From positions 23,958 through 87,957 of the forward strand of contig JAGBSP010000014.1 in NCBI GenBank assembly GCA_017631855.1: a DNA stretch of 64,000 nucleotides. Direction: 5' to 3'. The notes under the pieces were generated by a model, which saw only the letters and a program-made list of their open reading frames with translations, was not told the DNA's origin and ran no database searches. How positions within the stretch are numbered: the stretch's first letter is position 1; the number at the start of each line of letters is the position of its first letter. This DNA is from Clostridia bacterium. GTDB lineage: Bacteria; Bacillota; Clostridia; Oscillospirales; CAG-272. Positions 1 through 7,872 of this stretch are shown here, piece after piece. Both the position numbers and the translations under genes were made by a program.

Positions 1-1
1 C

Positions 2-184
2 GCGCAAGCACCCAAGCTCGCACCCCATATCGCAGAAATGCGAAAAAATATCGCCCGCGCACTCTTTATCGATCCCTCCTTTGTCAGCGTCAAGGCGACA
101 ACCGAGGAAGGTCTTGGCTTTACGGGCGAAGGTCTTGGCATTGCCGCGCACGCGGTGTGCCTGATTGAAACGATTGAAAAATAA
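2..184 (+). CDS. ispF: IspF (2-C-methyl-D-erythritol 2,4-cyclodiphosphate synthase), 3' part only
   Basis: This reading frame is open from the window edge to a TAA and encodes the last 60 residues of IspF, a cyclodiphosphate synthase of the non-mevalonate isoprenoid pathway. The tail matches the family well: a KLAPHI helix, then [23 protein letters not shown], the highly conserved C-terminal strand-loop-helix. The zinc ligands and most of the CDP pocket lie upstream and cannot be seen. The gene ends 21 bp before the next start, so it could be cotranscribed with it. Identification comes from recognising this conserved end. Confidence 0.85.
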   Translation, partial: AQAPKLAPHIAEMRKNIARALFIDPSFVSVKATTEEGLGFTGEGLGIAAHAVCLIETIEK

Positions 185-205
185 TTTCTCAAAAAGGTTT
201 TCGTT

Positions 206-1042
206 ATGAACAAACTTGGAGTAAAGGTTCGGATTTATCAGGATACCGATATTCTGGCAAAGCTGAAAGAGGTCAAGGAATACGGCTTTGCGTGCTGTCA
301 GACGGATATTTGGGATACCGCGCTTTACACCGATGAAAAAGCAAAGGAAATCAACGATGCTGTTGCCGAAACGGGTGTTGAAATTTCGTCACTTTGGGCA
401 GGTTGGTCAGGTCCTTGTCAGTGGAATTTCACAGCAGGTCCTATGACGGCAGGTCTGATTCCCCCCGCGTACCGTATGAAACGTATGGAGGAACTTTTGA
501 TGGCAGGTGATTTTGCCGTCAAAATCGGCGTTTCGCGCGTTGCCACGCACGTCGGTTTCCTTCCCGAAAATATGAACGATCCCGAGTATCTCGGTGTTGT
601 TGCGACAATTCATCACATTGCCTACCGCTATAAGAAAAAAGGGTTGAATTTTCTGTTTGAAACAGGTCAGGAAACACCGATCGCCCTGCTCCGTATCATC
701 GAAGAGGTCGGCACGGGCAATCTCGGCATCAATATGGATACCGCAAACCTCATTCTCTACGGCAAGGGCAACTCTGCCGACGCGATCACCGTCTTCGGTA
801 AGTACGTTATGGATACCCACATCAAGGACGGTCTGTATCCCACCGACGGAAAAAACCTCGGTCAACAAGTCAAAGTCGGCGAGGGGATGGCAAATATTCC
901 CGAAGTAATCAAGCGCCTCAAGGCGGTTGGCTACACGGGCAACCTGATCATCGAGCGCGAGGTCAGCGGTGAACAGCAAATCAAGGATATTCTCGATGCA
1001 AAAAAGTATCTGGAAGAAATTCTCGCAACATTAGAACAGTAA
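206..1042 (+). CDS. Sugar phosphate isomerase/epimerase (xylose-isomerase-like TIM barrel), copy 1
   Basis: This 278-residue protein has the layout of the AP-endonuclease-2/xylose-isomerase-like TIM barrel. Metal-site residues expected for the fold are visible: H115 (RVATHVGF), E152 (FLFETGQE), D178 (INMDTAN), H205 (DTHIKD), E226 (GEGMAN) and E250 (IIERE). The substrate is unknown; such enzymes usually isomerise or epimerise ketoses or inositol derivatives. It is followed after 59 bp by a near-identical paralog, so the pair arose by recent tandem duplication. The ribosome site (AAAAAGG) is weaker than that of the second copy. The following acyltransferase, amidohydrolase and HAD genes hint at a carbohydrate-linked locus, which is inference. 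Confidence 0.85.
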   Translation: MNKLGVKVRIYQDTDILAKLKEVKEYGFACCQTDIWDTALYTDEKAKEINDAVAETGVEISSLWAGWSGPCQWNFTAGPMTAGLIPPAYRMKRMEELLMAGDFAVKIGVSRVATHVGFLPENMNDPEYLGVVATIHHIAYRYKKKGLNFLFETGQETPIALLRIIEEVGTGNLGINMDTANLILYGKGNSADAITVFGKYVMDTHIKDGLYPTDGKNLGQQVKVGEGMANIPEVIKRLKAVGYTGNLIIEREVSGEQQIKDILDAKKYLEEILATLEQ

Positions 1043-1101
1043 ATAATTGGATGACTTCATTCAAATCTATTACATAATATGAATCAAAAGGAGTATTTAC
1101 T

Positions 1102-1947
1102 ATGAGCAAACTTGGAGTAAAGGTTCTGATTTATCAGGACACCGACATTCTGGCAAAGCTGAAAGAGGTCAAGGAATACGGCTTTGAATGCTGTCAGATG
1201 GACATTTGGGACACCGCTCTCTACACCGATGAGAAGGCGAAGGAAATCAACGACGCCGTTGCCGAAACGGGCGTTGAGATTTCGTCTCTGTGGGCAGGCT
1301 GGTCGGGTCCCGGTTCTTGGAGCTTCTACGCAGGTCCTATGACGCTTGGTCTTGTTCCTCCCGCATACCGTATGAAGCGTATGGAAGAGCTGATTATGGC
1401 AGGTGAATTTGCCGTAAAGATCAACGTTCCGCGTGTTGCTACGCACGTTGGCTTCCTTCCCGAAAATATGAACGATCCCGAGTACCTCGGTATCGTTGCT
1501 GCCATTCGCCACATCGCGAGCATCTACAAGAAGCTCGGCATCTGCTTCCTCTTTGAAACCGGTCAGGAAACCCCCATTACCCTGCTCCGCGTGATCGAGG
1601 ACGTTTCGATGGACGGTAAGCTGCAAAACCTCGGTATCAATATGGACACCGCAAACCTGATTATGTACGGCAAGGCAAACTCTGCCGACGCAATCACGGT
1701 CTTCGGTAAGTACGTGATGGATACCCACATCAAGGACGGTCTGTATCCCACCGACGGTAAGAACCTCGGTAAAGAGGTCAAGGTTGGCGAGGGTATGGCA
1801 AACATTCCCGAGGTCCTCAAGCGCCTCAAGGCGGTTGGCTACACGGGCAACCTGATCATCGAGCGCGAGATCAGCGGTGAAAAGCAGATCGCAGACATTC
1901 TGGATACCAAGAAATATCTCGAAGAAATTCTCGCAACGATGGAATAA
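1102..1947 (+). CDS. Sugar phosphate isomerase/epimerase, copy 2 (tandem paralog)
   Basis: This 281-residue protein is a close paralog of the preceding gene, with long stretches of identical nucleotide sequence. The main length difference is a small insertion near residue 170 (VSMDGKLQ in place of VGTG). All putative metal ligands of copy 1 are kept (the HVGF His, the FETGQE Glu, the NMDTAN Asp, the THIKD His and the IIERE Glu). Divergence is concentrated around residues 68-85, where copy 1 reads CQWNFTAG and copy 2 reads GSWSFYAG, a plausible substrate-loop difference. A strong AAGGAG site precedes the ATG. A rho-independent terminator follows directly. Confidence 0.86.
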   Translation: MSKLGVKVLIYQDTDILAKLKEVKEYGFECCQMDIWDTALYTDEKAKEINDAVAETGVEISSLWAGWSGPGSWSFYAGPMTLGLVPPAYRMKRMEELIMAGEFAVKINVPRVATHVGFLPENMNDPEYLGIVAAIRHIASIYKKLGICFLFETGQETPITLLRVIEDVSMDGKLQNLGINMDTANLIMYGKANSADAITVFGKYVMDTHIKDGLYPTDGKNLGKEVKVGEGMANIPEVLKRLKAVGYTGNLIIEREISGEKQIADILDTKKYLEEILATME

Positions 1948-1953
1948 ACATAC

Positions 1954-1989
1954 AAAGCACCCCCGACAGAACTCTCGGGGGTGCTTTTT
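1954..1989 (+). terminator. Rho-independent terminator after the isomerase pair
   Basis: A 13-bp perfect stem (AAAGCACCCCCGA / TCGGGGGTGCTTT) with an 8-nt loop runs into five T residues. It starts 6 bp after the stop of the second isomerase. Confidence 0.93.
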
Positions 1990-2145
1990 CAGTAGGTCGC
2001 GAACGGCATTTTCTCCACACGTCCGTTTGATTTTTCCGTCCCATCCGTCCGCAGGCATACGGGCCGTCGCTTTTAGAATATGCACGGGGGGCTTTCTTCG
2101 ACAGAAAAAAGTCAAGAAAAACAAGAGCTTATTTTCTGATTTCAA

Positions 2146-2174
2146 TTGACTTTTTTCACAAGATATGCTACAAT
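2146..2174 (+). promoter_or_regulatory. SigA-type promoter for the acyltransferase operon
   Basis: TTGACT at 2146-2151 and TACAAT at 2169-2174 are separated by 17 bp. The next gene starts 44 bp downstream behind an AAGGAAGG ribosome site. The operon probably runs to the MFS gene at 6363. Confidence 0.85.
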
Positions 2175-2217
2175 AAAATCGACTTGAAATACTTTATATT
2201 TAAGGAAGGTTTTCATT

Positions 2218-3450
2218 ATGACTTTTACCAGAGAATCATTTTTGAAGGAGCTTCGCATCGCTGAAATGCCCGAGCTTTATGGCAAAGATTTTGACGCCGT
2301 CATGAAGGAATACGACGAGCAGGGCGTATGGTTTCTGACCGACGAGTTTTTGGATCAGATCCAAACCGATTTTGCAATGTTTACCGACAAATACGAATTT
2401 GTGAAGACCTCGATCGCGAAGGTACGCGAAAACGAGCTTCTTGCCCGTCATTCGCTGCTTCTTTATCATATGCTGAAGGACCGTGCTCCCGGGGAGATCG
2501 CCAACGTCACCGAGGAAGCGGTTCCCCCCTCCGAGGAAGAGCGCGCCGCATACGAAATGTCGGCATTCTTCGCTGAGCTTGCGTTCGCACCCGCTATGAA
2601 GGAGTTTTTGCATAGCCGCGAGGTGCCAGAGGATATCTATCTGCTGACCATTCGAGACGTCTTTAACGGCTCGCTTCACAACTATAACAACCTCTTCGGT
2701 CGAGATGGATTCGAGGCAACCCGCATCTTCCGTTGGAATCAGCGTCTGATCGACTGCACCATTCTGCACATCGGTCTGCTCAATTTTGAGATGCGCAAGA
2801 AGTTTATCGAGGCGGCGGTCGTTCTCCGCAACAAGGCAGGAGAGGCGGCGATCCTCGTTCACGATCAACCCGTATCGGCAAGCGGCATTATCGCAGGCTC
2901 GGCGGGCGCGGAAGAGGAAGCTTTCTTCGGCGCATTTACCGAAACCGACGAGTATTACGAGGGCTACCCCATTGATTCTTGGAACGCGATCATTTCTCCC
3001 GAAAAGAAGCGCTATCCGAAGTCCGAATGGGAGCTTTATATCGGTGAAAACGACCCCGTCATCAGCGTACACATTCCCAAAAGCAAGGACTTTACCCCCG
3101 AAAATATGGAAAAGGCATACGCCGATTGTCTGAACGTATTGGAGAAATCCTTCCCCGAATACAAGCCCAAGGCGTTCTACTGTCACTCCTGGCTGATGGA
3201 GCCTCAGCTTCGCGATATGATGAAGCCGACCTCGAATATTCTTGCCTTCCAAGGAAAATATCTGCGCTTCCCCCGCATCTCGGACGGACGCGCCGTGCTC
3301 ATTTTCCTCTTTAGCGATCCTACCATCACCAATTGGGAAGATCTGCCCGAAAATTCTTCGCTCCAGCGTGCCGTCAAGCAGCACTATCTGAACGGAAAAT
3401 TCATCTACGAGCCCTGCGGCTTCTTCTTCTTTGACGCCGTAAAGCGATAA
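2218..3450 (+). CDS. Acyltransferase-like protein with GNAT-like C-terminal domain
   Basis: The protein has 410 residues. The C-terminal third contains a pattern I associate with the GNAT-like C-terminal domain family: VHIPKSKDFTPENM, then YCHSWLMEPQLRDMM and SNILAFQGKYLRF. The N-terminal half fits the companion N-acyltransferase N-terminal domain. The substrate is unknown and no acyl-CoA motif can be assigned by eye. It is the first gene of a tight operon with a creatininase-like amidohydrolase, a HAD phosphatase and an MFS carrier, which suggests handling of a small imported metabolite. That role is inference. Confidence 0.7.
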   Translation: MTFTRESFLKELRIAEMPELYGKDFDAVMKEYDEQGVWFLTDEFLDQIQTDFAMFTDKYEFVKTSIAKVRENELLARHSLLLYHMLKDRAPGEIANVTEEAVPPSEEERAAYEMSAFFAELAFAPAMKEFLHSREVPEDIYLLTIRDVFNGSLHNYNNLFGRDGFEATRIFRWNQRLIDCTILHIGLLNFEMRKKFIEAAVVLRNKAGEAAILVHDQPVSASGIIAGSAGAEEEAFFGAFTETDEYYEGYPIDSWNAIISPEKKRYPKSEWELYIGENDPVISVHIPKSKDFTPENMEKAYADCLNVLEKSFPEYKPKAFYCHSWLMEPQLRDMMKPTSNILAFQGKYLRFPRISDGRAVLIFLFSDPTITNWEDLPENSSLQRAVKQHYLNGKFIYEPCGFFFFDAVKR

Positions 3451-3471
3451 ACACACGAGGAGAATCTTACG

Positions 3472-4326
3472 ATGCTTTGGCAAAACTTACGCGAAGAAGA
3501 ATTTTACGGTGCGATCGAGGAATGCGGCAAGGTCTGCGTCATTCCCGTGGGCTGCATCGAAATGCACGGACAGCATCTGCCCGTTGGAACCGACACGATG
3601 ACCTGTCAGTATATTGCCGAAAAAGCAGCAGAGATCGAGCCTGTGATGGTCGCTCCTGCCATTTGGTACGCCGACGTGCAGGGACTTAATCAATGGAAGG
3701 GAACGATCAGCTTTTCGATCGATCTCATTCTCAAAATGCTCACCGAACTCTGCGCTGAGATTGCGCGCAACGGCTTTAAAAAGATCATTCTCCTGAACGG
3801 TCACGGCGGAAACATCTCCGTGCTCAACACCTTTGTCCGCAGTACGATGAAGGACAAAAAGGACTACGTCGTTTGCTGCCGAAACGATTTCTGCTATACT
3901 CACAAGGACATCGTTCACGATCTCAACAAGGGCGAGGTCTTCCCCGAGCTGACCCCCGAGGATATTGCGTATCTTCGCGACTTTGTCGATCGTGCGGGAC
4001 AAACGGGACACGGCGGCTTGAACGAAACGTCGATTATTATGAGAACCAACCCCGAAACCGTCCGACTGGACCGTTGCGACGCCGTCGAAGGCGAAAGCAA
4101 CCACAAGGCGGACTATCTCTACAACGTCGGATTTAAGGGTTGCACCCGTTTCTGGGCGATCAACCAGCCAAACTCTTACCACGGCACTGCCCCCTACGGT
4201 GCAAACGACCGTATCGGCGAGGTCATTCTCAAGAAGCGAATCGCCGCACAGGTCGAAGCCTGCCGTGCGCTCAAGAAAGACGATCAGGTGCTCGAATGGA
4301 ACGAAGAATGGAACCGTAGCTGGTAA
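3472..4326 (+). CDS. Creatininase/creatinine amidohydrolase family protein
   Basis: This 284-residue protein belongs to the metal-dependent creatininase family. The signature PVGCIEMHGQHLPVGTDT carries probable metal ligands E30, H32 and D41. NGHGGN and GHGGLNETS supply the later His and Glu positions. Family members hydrolyse cyclic or linear amides such as creatinine and formamidopyrimidines; substrate cannot be decided here. It sits 21 bp after the acyltransferase-like gene and 22 bp before the HAD phosphatase, with an AGGAG ribosome site, so it is in the same operon. Confidence 0.85.
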   Translation: MLWQNLREEEFYGAIEECGKVCVIPVGCIEMHGQHLPVGTDTMTCQYIAEKAAEIEPVMVAPAIWYADVQGLNQWKGTISFSIDLILKMLTELCAEIARNGFKKIILLNGHGGNISVLNTFVRSTMKDKKDYVVCCRNDFCYTHKDIVHDLNKGEVFPELTPEDIAYLRDFVDRAGQTGHGGLNETSIIMRTNPETVRLDRCDAVEGESNHKADYLYNVGFKGCTRFWAINQPNSYHGTAPYGANDRIGEVILKKRIAAQVEACRALKKDDQVLEWNEEWNRSW

Positions 4327-4348
4327 AAAAATAAAAAAGGAGTATCCT

Positions 4349-5128
4349 ATGGAAAAGATTTTAGCAAAACAGGGCTTTATCTGCGATATGGACGGTGTCA
4401 TCTATCACGGCAATAAAATCCTCGACGGCGTTGCCGAGTTCGTGAATTGGATGCTGGAGAACGACAAAAAGTTCGTATTCTTAACCAACAGCCCCGAAAA
4501 AACGCCCCACGAGCTTTCGATGAAGCTCGACCGCATGGGACTTGCGGTTTCGCCCGACCACTTTTACACAAGCGCGATGGCAACGGCAGAATTTCTGCAT
4601 ACGCAAGCGCCCGGCTGTACCGCCTACGTCATCGGTGAGGCGGCGCTCTCCAAGGCACTCTACGACCATAAAATTTATATGAACGACGTCAACCCCGACT
4701 ACGTTGTTGTGGGTGAAACACGCACCTATAGCTTTGAAAAGCTTGAAAAGGCAATCGCGCTTGTCAACAAGGGCGCAAAGCTGATCGGTACCAACCCCGA
4801 CACGACGGGCCCCACCGAGCACGGTGTGATGCCTGCGACGGGCTCTCTGATGGCACCCATCGAGATCGCTACGGGTAAGAAAGCCTACTTTGTGGGCAAG
4901 CCCAACCCGCTGATGCTCCGTCACGGTCTGAGAATCCTCGGCTGTCACAGTGAGGATATCGCCTTCATCGGCGACCGTATGGACACCGATATTATCGCGG
5001 GAATTGAGTCGAACGTCGACACGGTACTCGTGCTCAGCGGCGTCACCGCGCGCGAGGACATTGACAAATTCCCCTACCGTCCGAAGTATGTTCTTAACGG
5101 CGTGGGTGATCTGGTACGAGGAAAATAA
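4349..5128 (+). CDS. HAD-IIA (NagD-like) phosphatase
   Basis: This 259-residue HAD hydrolase has the nucleophile motif CDMDGVIYHG (D13, D15), motif II in FLTNSPEKTP, and the C-terminal FVGKPNPLML and FIGDRMDTDI motifs. The long C2A cap places it in the NagD/p-nitrophenyl phosphatase subfamily, whose members act on sugar or nucleotide phosphates. The start at 4349 is chosen because AAAAAAGGAG lies just upstream; an in-frame extension to 4199 would lie inside the preceding gene. Its stop overlaps the next start by one base (TAATG). Confidence 0.9.
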   Translation: MEKILAKQGFICDMDGVIYHGNKILDGVAEFVNWMLENDKKFVFLTNSPEKTPHELSMKLDRMGLAVSPDHFYTSAMATAEFLHTQAPGCTAYVIGEAALSKALYDHKIYMNDVNPDYVVVGETRTYSFEKLEKAIALVNKGAKLIGTNPDTTGPTEHGVMPATGSLMAPIEIATGKKAYFVGKPNPLMLRHGLRILGCHSEDIAFIGDRMDTDIIAGIESNVDTVLVLSGVTAREDIDKFPYRPKYVLNGVGDLVRGK

Positions 5129-6363
5129 TGCAACCGAGCTATACCCGTCTGAAATTTGCTTGCTACACCTCGAACGTTGCGATGTCGGTCGTAAGCAATC
5201 TTTCCCCTCTGTTATTTCTGACCTTTCGCTCGCTCTACGGGCTCTCCTATTCTCTGCTCGGACTTTTGGTGCTGATCAACTTCGTCACTCAGCTTAGCAT
5301 TGATCTGATTTTTTCGTTTTTCTCTCATAAATTCAACATTGAGAAAACCGTCAAAGCCATTCCGATCCTGACGGCAAGCGGACTTCTGCTATACGCCGCC
5401 GCTCCTCTCCTCTTCCCGAACACGGTCTATCTCGGACTTGTGCTCGGCACGGTGATATTCGCGGCGTCGGGCGGTCTTGTTGAGGTTCTTCTGAGCCCTG
5501 TCATTGCGGCGATCCCCTCGGAGAACCCCGACCGTGAGATGAGCAAGCTCCATTCGATTTACGCGTGGGGCGTGGTCTTTATCGTGCTTTTTGCAAGTCT
5601 GTTTTTGCTTCTCTTCGGTGCTCACCGTTGGCAATGGCTTGTGCTTCTCTTCGTTCTGATCCCGCTGTGCTCCGCGACTCTCTTTTTCGGCGCAAAATTC
5701 CCACCGATCGCGGCGGGAGAGCGTGCTGCCTCTACGAACGGACTGTTCGGCAAAAAAATCCTTTGGGTCTTCGTTCTCGGTATTTTCCTTGGCGGTGCGT
5801 CGGAATGCACGATGGCACAATGGAGCTCGGGATATCTGGAAGCGGCGCTCGAAATTCCGAAAATCTGGGGAGATATTTTTGGTGTCGCGCTCTTTGCGAT
5901 GACACTCGGTCTTGGCAGAACCTTATATGCGAAATACGGAACCCGCATTGAACGGATTCTTCTGCTCGGTGCGATCGGTGCCGTGGCTTGCTATTTTGTT
6001 GCCGCTGTTTCCTCGGTTTCCTTGATTGGTCTGATTGCCTGCGCACTGACCGGTTTTTGTACCTCGATGCTTTGGCCCGGAAGTCTAATTGCCGTTGCCG
6101 ACCGTATTCCTACGGGCGGTGTCGTAATGTATGCGATGATGGCGGCAGGCGGCGACCTTGGCGCGTCGGTCGGACCTCAGCTCGTCGGCATTATCACCGA
6201 CAAAGTAATGGTGTCGCAGGGTGCTTCAGAGCTTGCCATGCAGCTTGGAATTACCGCCGAACAGCTTGGAATGAAGTGCGGTATGCTTGTGGGAATGATC
6301 TTCCCGCTCCTCGCCATTCCCGTATTTTTATATCTTCTGAAATCGAGAAAGAAAAAAGAATAA
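5128..6363 (+). CDS. Major facilitator superfamily transporter
   Basis: The protein has 411 residues and about 12 hydrophobic segments, with the MFS halves separated by a central loop near residues 195-205. The N-terminal half contains a YSLLGLLVLINFVTQL helix typical of sugar/FucP-like MFS proteins, and the C-terminal half contains the GGVVMYAMMAAGGDLGASVGP segment. Translational coupling to the HAD gene (TAATG) suggests that the carrier and the phosphatase serve the same pathway. The cargo is unknown. The gene is followed by a terminator that forms the start of a dispersed repeat. Confidence 0.85.
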   Translation: MQPSYTRLKFACYTSNVAMSVVSNLSPLLFLTFRSLYGLSYSLLGLLVLINFVTQLSIDLIFSFFSHKFNIEKTVKAIPILTASGLLLYAAAPLLFPNTVYLGLVLGTVIFAASGGLVEVLLSPVIAAIPSENPDREMSKLHSIYAWGVVFIVLFASLFLLLFGAHRWQWLVLLFVLIPLCSATLFFGAKFPPIAAGERAASTNGLFGKKILWVFVLGIFLGGASECTMAQWSSGYLEAALEIPKIWGDIFGVALFAMTLGLGRTLYAKYGTRIERILLLGAIGAVACYFVAAVSSVSLIGLIACALTGFCTSMLWPGSLIAVADRIPTGGVVMYAMMAAGGDLGASVGPQLVGIITDKVMVSQGASELAMQLGITAEQLGMKCGMLVGMIFPLLAIPVFLYLLKSRKKKE

Positions 6364-6378
6364 ACAAAGGTTAAAAAA

Positions 6379-6516
6379 GGGAAAACCCCACTTGTGGTTT
6401 TCCCTCTTTCTGTTTGCTTCGCAAACATAAATTCACCCTTTCGGGCGCTTATGAACGATGAATGCGGGGCGTTGCCCCGCACCCCACTTAAGAACTTTTT
6501 GAAAAAAGTTCTTAAG
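6379..6516. repeat. Multi-hairpin dispersed repeat, copy A (includes MFS operon terminator)
   Basis: Four hairpins lie in series. The first is GGGAAAACC/GGTTTTCCC (6379-6404), followed by a T-rich run, and acts as a terminator for the MFS gene. The second is GTTTGCTTCGCAAAC (6412-6426). The third is TGCGGGGC-gtt-GCCCCGCA (6463-6481). The fourth is CTTAAGAACTTTTT/AAAAAGTTCTTAAG (6487-6516). Copy B with the same order and the same linkers occurs at 34908-35062. No coding potential is evident. This and the next element fill the 308-bp gap between the MFS gene and rnhA. Confidence 0.85.
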
Positions 6517-6546
6517 AATCTCAAAAACTTTCACACAAAGATCATT

Positions 6547-6702
6547 TTAATAAAATCGCGTCCCAAATCCATCGGTAGCGAGCTGTCCGATGGATTTGTT
6601 CCTCAGAAAACCGAAGTCTGTACAAACCATACGGCAACACAACAAATTGTTTCTGTATTGCTTTCTTTTGCCTACTTTTCTTTCCCGAAAGAAAAGTAGG
6701 TA
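6547..6702 (-). repeat. Dispersed 3'-end element, copy 1 (overlaps the end of rnhA)
   Basis: The stretch is clearly homologous to 61745-61892. It contains a 12-bp stem, CAAATCCATCGG (6564-6575) with CCGATGGATTTG (6587-6598), then the conserved TTCCTCAGAAA and CCGAAGTCTGTACAAA blocks, a CTTTCTTTTG box, and the palindrome at 6671-6700. Read on the minus strand the palindrome is the final coding sequence of rnhA, so the element begins inside that gene and forms its 3' flank. Confidence 0.85.
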
Positions 6703-7127
6703 TCCGCATACCCTGTTGCCAACACGTCGCAGCGCTCGTTATAAACGTGTCCCTCGTGCCCGTGAACCCAGACAAAGCGGACGGTATGCTTTGCGAGCAG
6801 CGCGTCGAGGCGTTGCCAAAGCTCGGGATTGAGTACGGGCTTTTTGTCCGCCTTTTTCCAGCCGTTTCTCTTCCAATTTTCAAGCCAACCCTTATTGATG
6901 GCGTCGGTCAGATATTTCGAATCCGAGGTCAACGTCACGTCGCAGGGCTCCTTCAGAAGCTCCAGTGCCGAAATTGCGCCCATCAACTCCATCCGATTGT
7001 TGGTCGTCATCGGCTCACCGCCCGAAATTTCTTTTTCCTTCGTTCCATACACGAGAATGGCGCCCCATCCACCGCGTCCGGGATTTCCCCGACAGGCTCC
7101 GTCGGTATAAATATCTACGTGCTTCAT
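6672..7127 (-). CDS. rnhA: Ribonuclease HI
   Basis: This 151-residue RNase HI degrades the RNA strand of RNA-DNA hybrids. The catalytic DEDD set is visible: D9 ([11 protein letters not shown]), E47 (NNRMELMGA), D69 (TSDSKYL) and D134 (ERCDVLA), with the basic-protrusion segment [14 protein letters not shown]. The start at 7127 gives the canonical [10 protein letters not shown] beginning; an in-frame upstream extension lacks any family match. The last nine residues (TYFSFGKEK) are encoded by the arm of a dispersed palindrome that also supplies the stop codon. The same tail ends the HAD protein at 61862. Confidence 0.93.
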   Translation of the reverse strand: MKHVDIYTDGACRGNPGRGGWGAILVYGTKEKEISGGEPMTTNNRMELMGAISALELLKEPCDVTLTSDSKYLTDAINKGWLENWKRNGWKKADKKPVLNPELWQRLDALLAKHTVRFVWVHGHEGHVYNERCDVLATGYADTYFSFGKEK

Positions 7128-7251
7128 CTGCTTTTTCCGCCTTTGCTTTCGTTCTTTTTTATTGTACCACATTTCACGCCTCAAATCAAGTCCTAAGAGA
7201 AACGAAAGCCGAATTTTTCTGATCCGTTGTGAGAAAAATATTGACAAAGCC

Positions 7252-7280
7252 TTGATTTTAACGGTACGTTGTTGTATAAT
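7252..7280 (+). promoter_or_regulatory. Promoter for the NUDIX-to-AEC operon
   Basis: TTGATT at 7252-7257 and a perfect TATAAT at 7275-7280 are 17 bp apart. A TTGACA at 7241 is also present but is too far from the -10 box. The NUDIX gene begins 35 bp downstream. Confidence 0.75.
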
Positions 7281-7314
7281 AAAAGATGATATTTTCAATG
7301 GGGAGGACATCCAA

Positions 7315-7872
7315 ATGAACGACCGCGACGCTCGTTTTTATGAAGAACAAACCAAATCCGAGCTGATTTTCGACGGCAAGGTGCTTCACGTCTTTCGCGA
7401 CGAAATCAAGCTTCCGAACGGAGCGCCGTCGGTGCGCGAATATATCAAGCACGTGGGCGCAGTCTGCGTCATTCCGATCACCGACGAGGGTGAGGTCGTC
7501 TGCGTCAGACAGTACCGCTACGCCGTCGGTCGGGTTCTTCTGGAAATCCCTGCGGGAAAGCTCGACTCCTCGGACGAAGATCCGCGTGACGCCGTGCTCC
7601 GCGAGCTTCGCGAGGAAACGGGTGCCGTGTGTGGCAAGCTGACCTCACTCGGACTCTATCTCGGCTCGCCCGCCCTGATCGGCGAGCGCATTGAAATGTA
7701 CCTTGCCGAGGATCTGACCTTTGGTGAGACCGACCCCGACGAGGACGAATTCCTCGAAATCTGCCGAATTCCGCTCACCGAGATGGTGGAGATGGTGCTT
7801 CGCGGTGAGATCCCCGACGGAAAAACGCAAGCCGCCGTGCTTCGCGCCGCCGCAATGAAACATATCCTATGA
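7315..7872 (+). CDS. ADP-ribose pyrophosphatase-like NUDIX hydrolase
   Basis: This 185-residue protein has the ADP-ribose pyrophosphatase layout, with [23 protein letters not shown] leading into the NUDIX helix [14 protein letters not shown]. The box is one residue longer than the classic GX5E spacing between Gly and the first Glu (GKLDSSDE), a small oddity. The REXXEE core is intact, so the enzyme should be active on ADP-ribose or a related nucleotide sugar. The start at 7315 follows GGGAGGACATCCAA. Its end overlaps the next gene by four bases (ATGA). Confidence 0.88.
   Translation: MNDRDARFYEEQTKSELIFDGKVLHVFRDEIKLPNGAPSVREYIKHVGAVCVIPITDEGEVVCVRQYRYAVGRVLLEIPAGKLDSSDEDPRDAVLRELREETGAVCGKLTSLGLYLGSPALIGERIEMYLAEDLTFGETDPDEDEFLEICRIPLTEMVEMVLRGEIPDGKTQAAVLRAAAMKHIL

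Noticed and set aside
6394-6699. 101-codon plus-strand frame between the MFS gene and rnhA
   Set aside because: It is made entirely of the dispersed repeats (hairpins and palindrome); a similar frame begins in repeat copy B at 34923.
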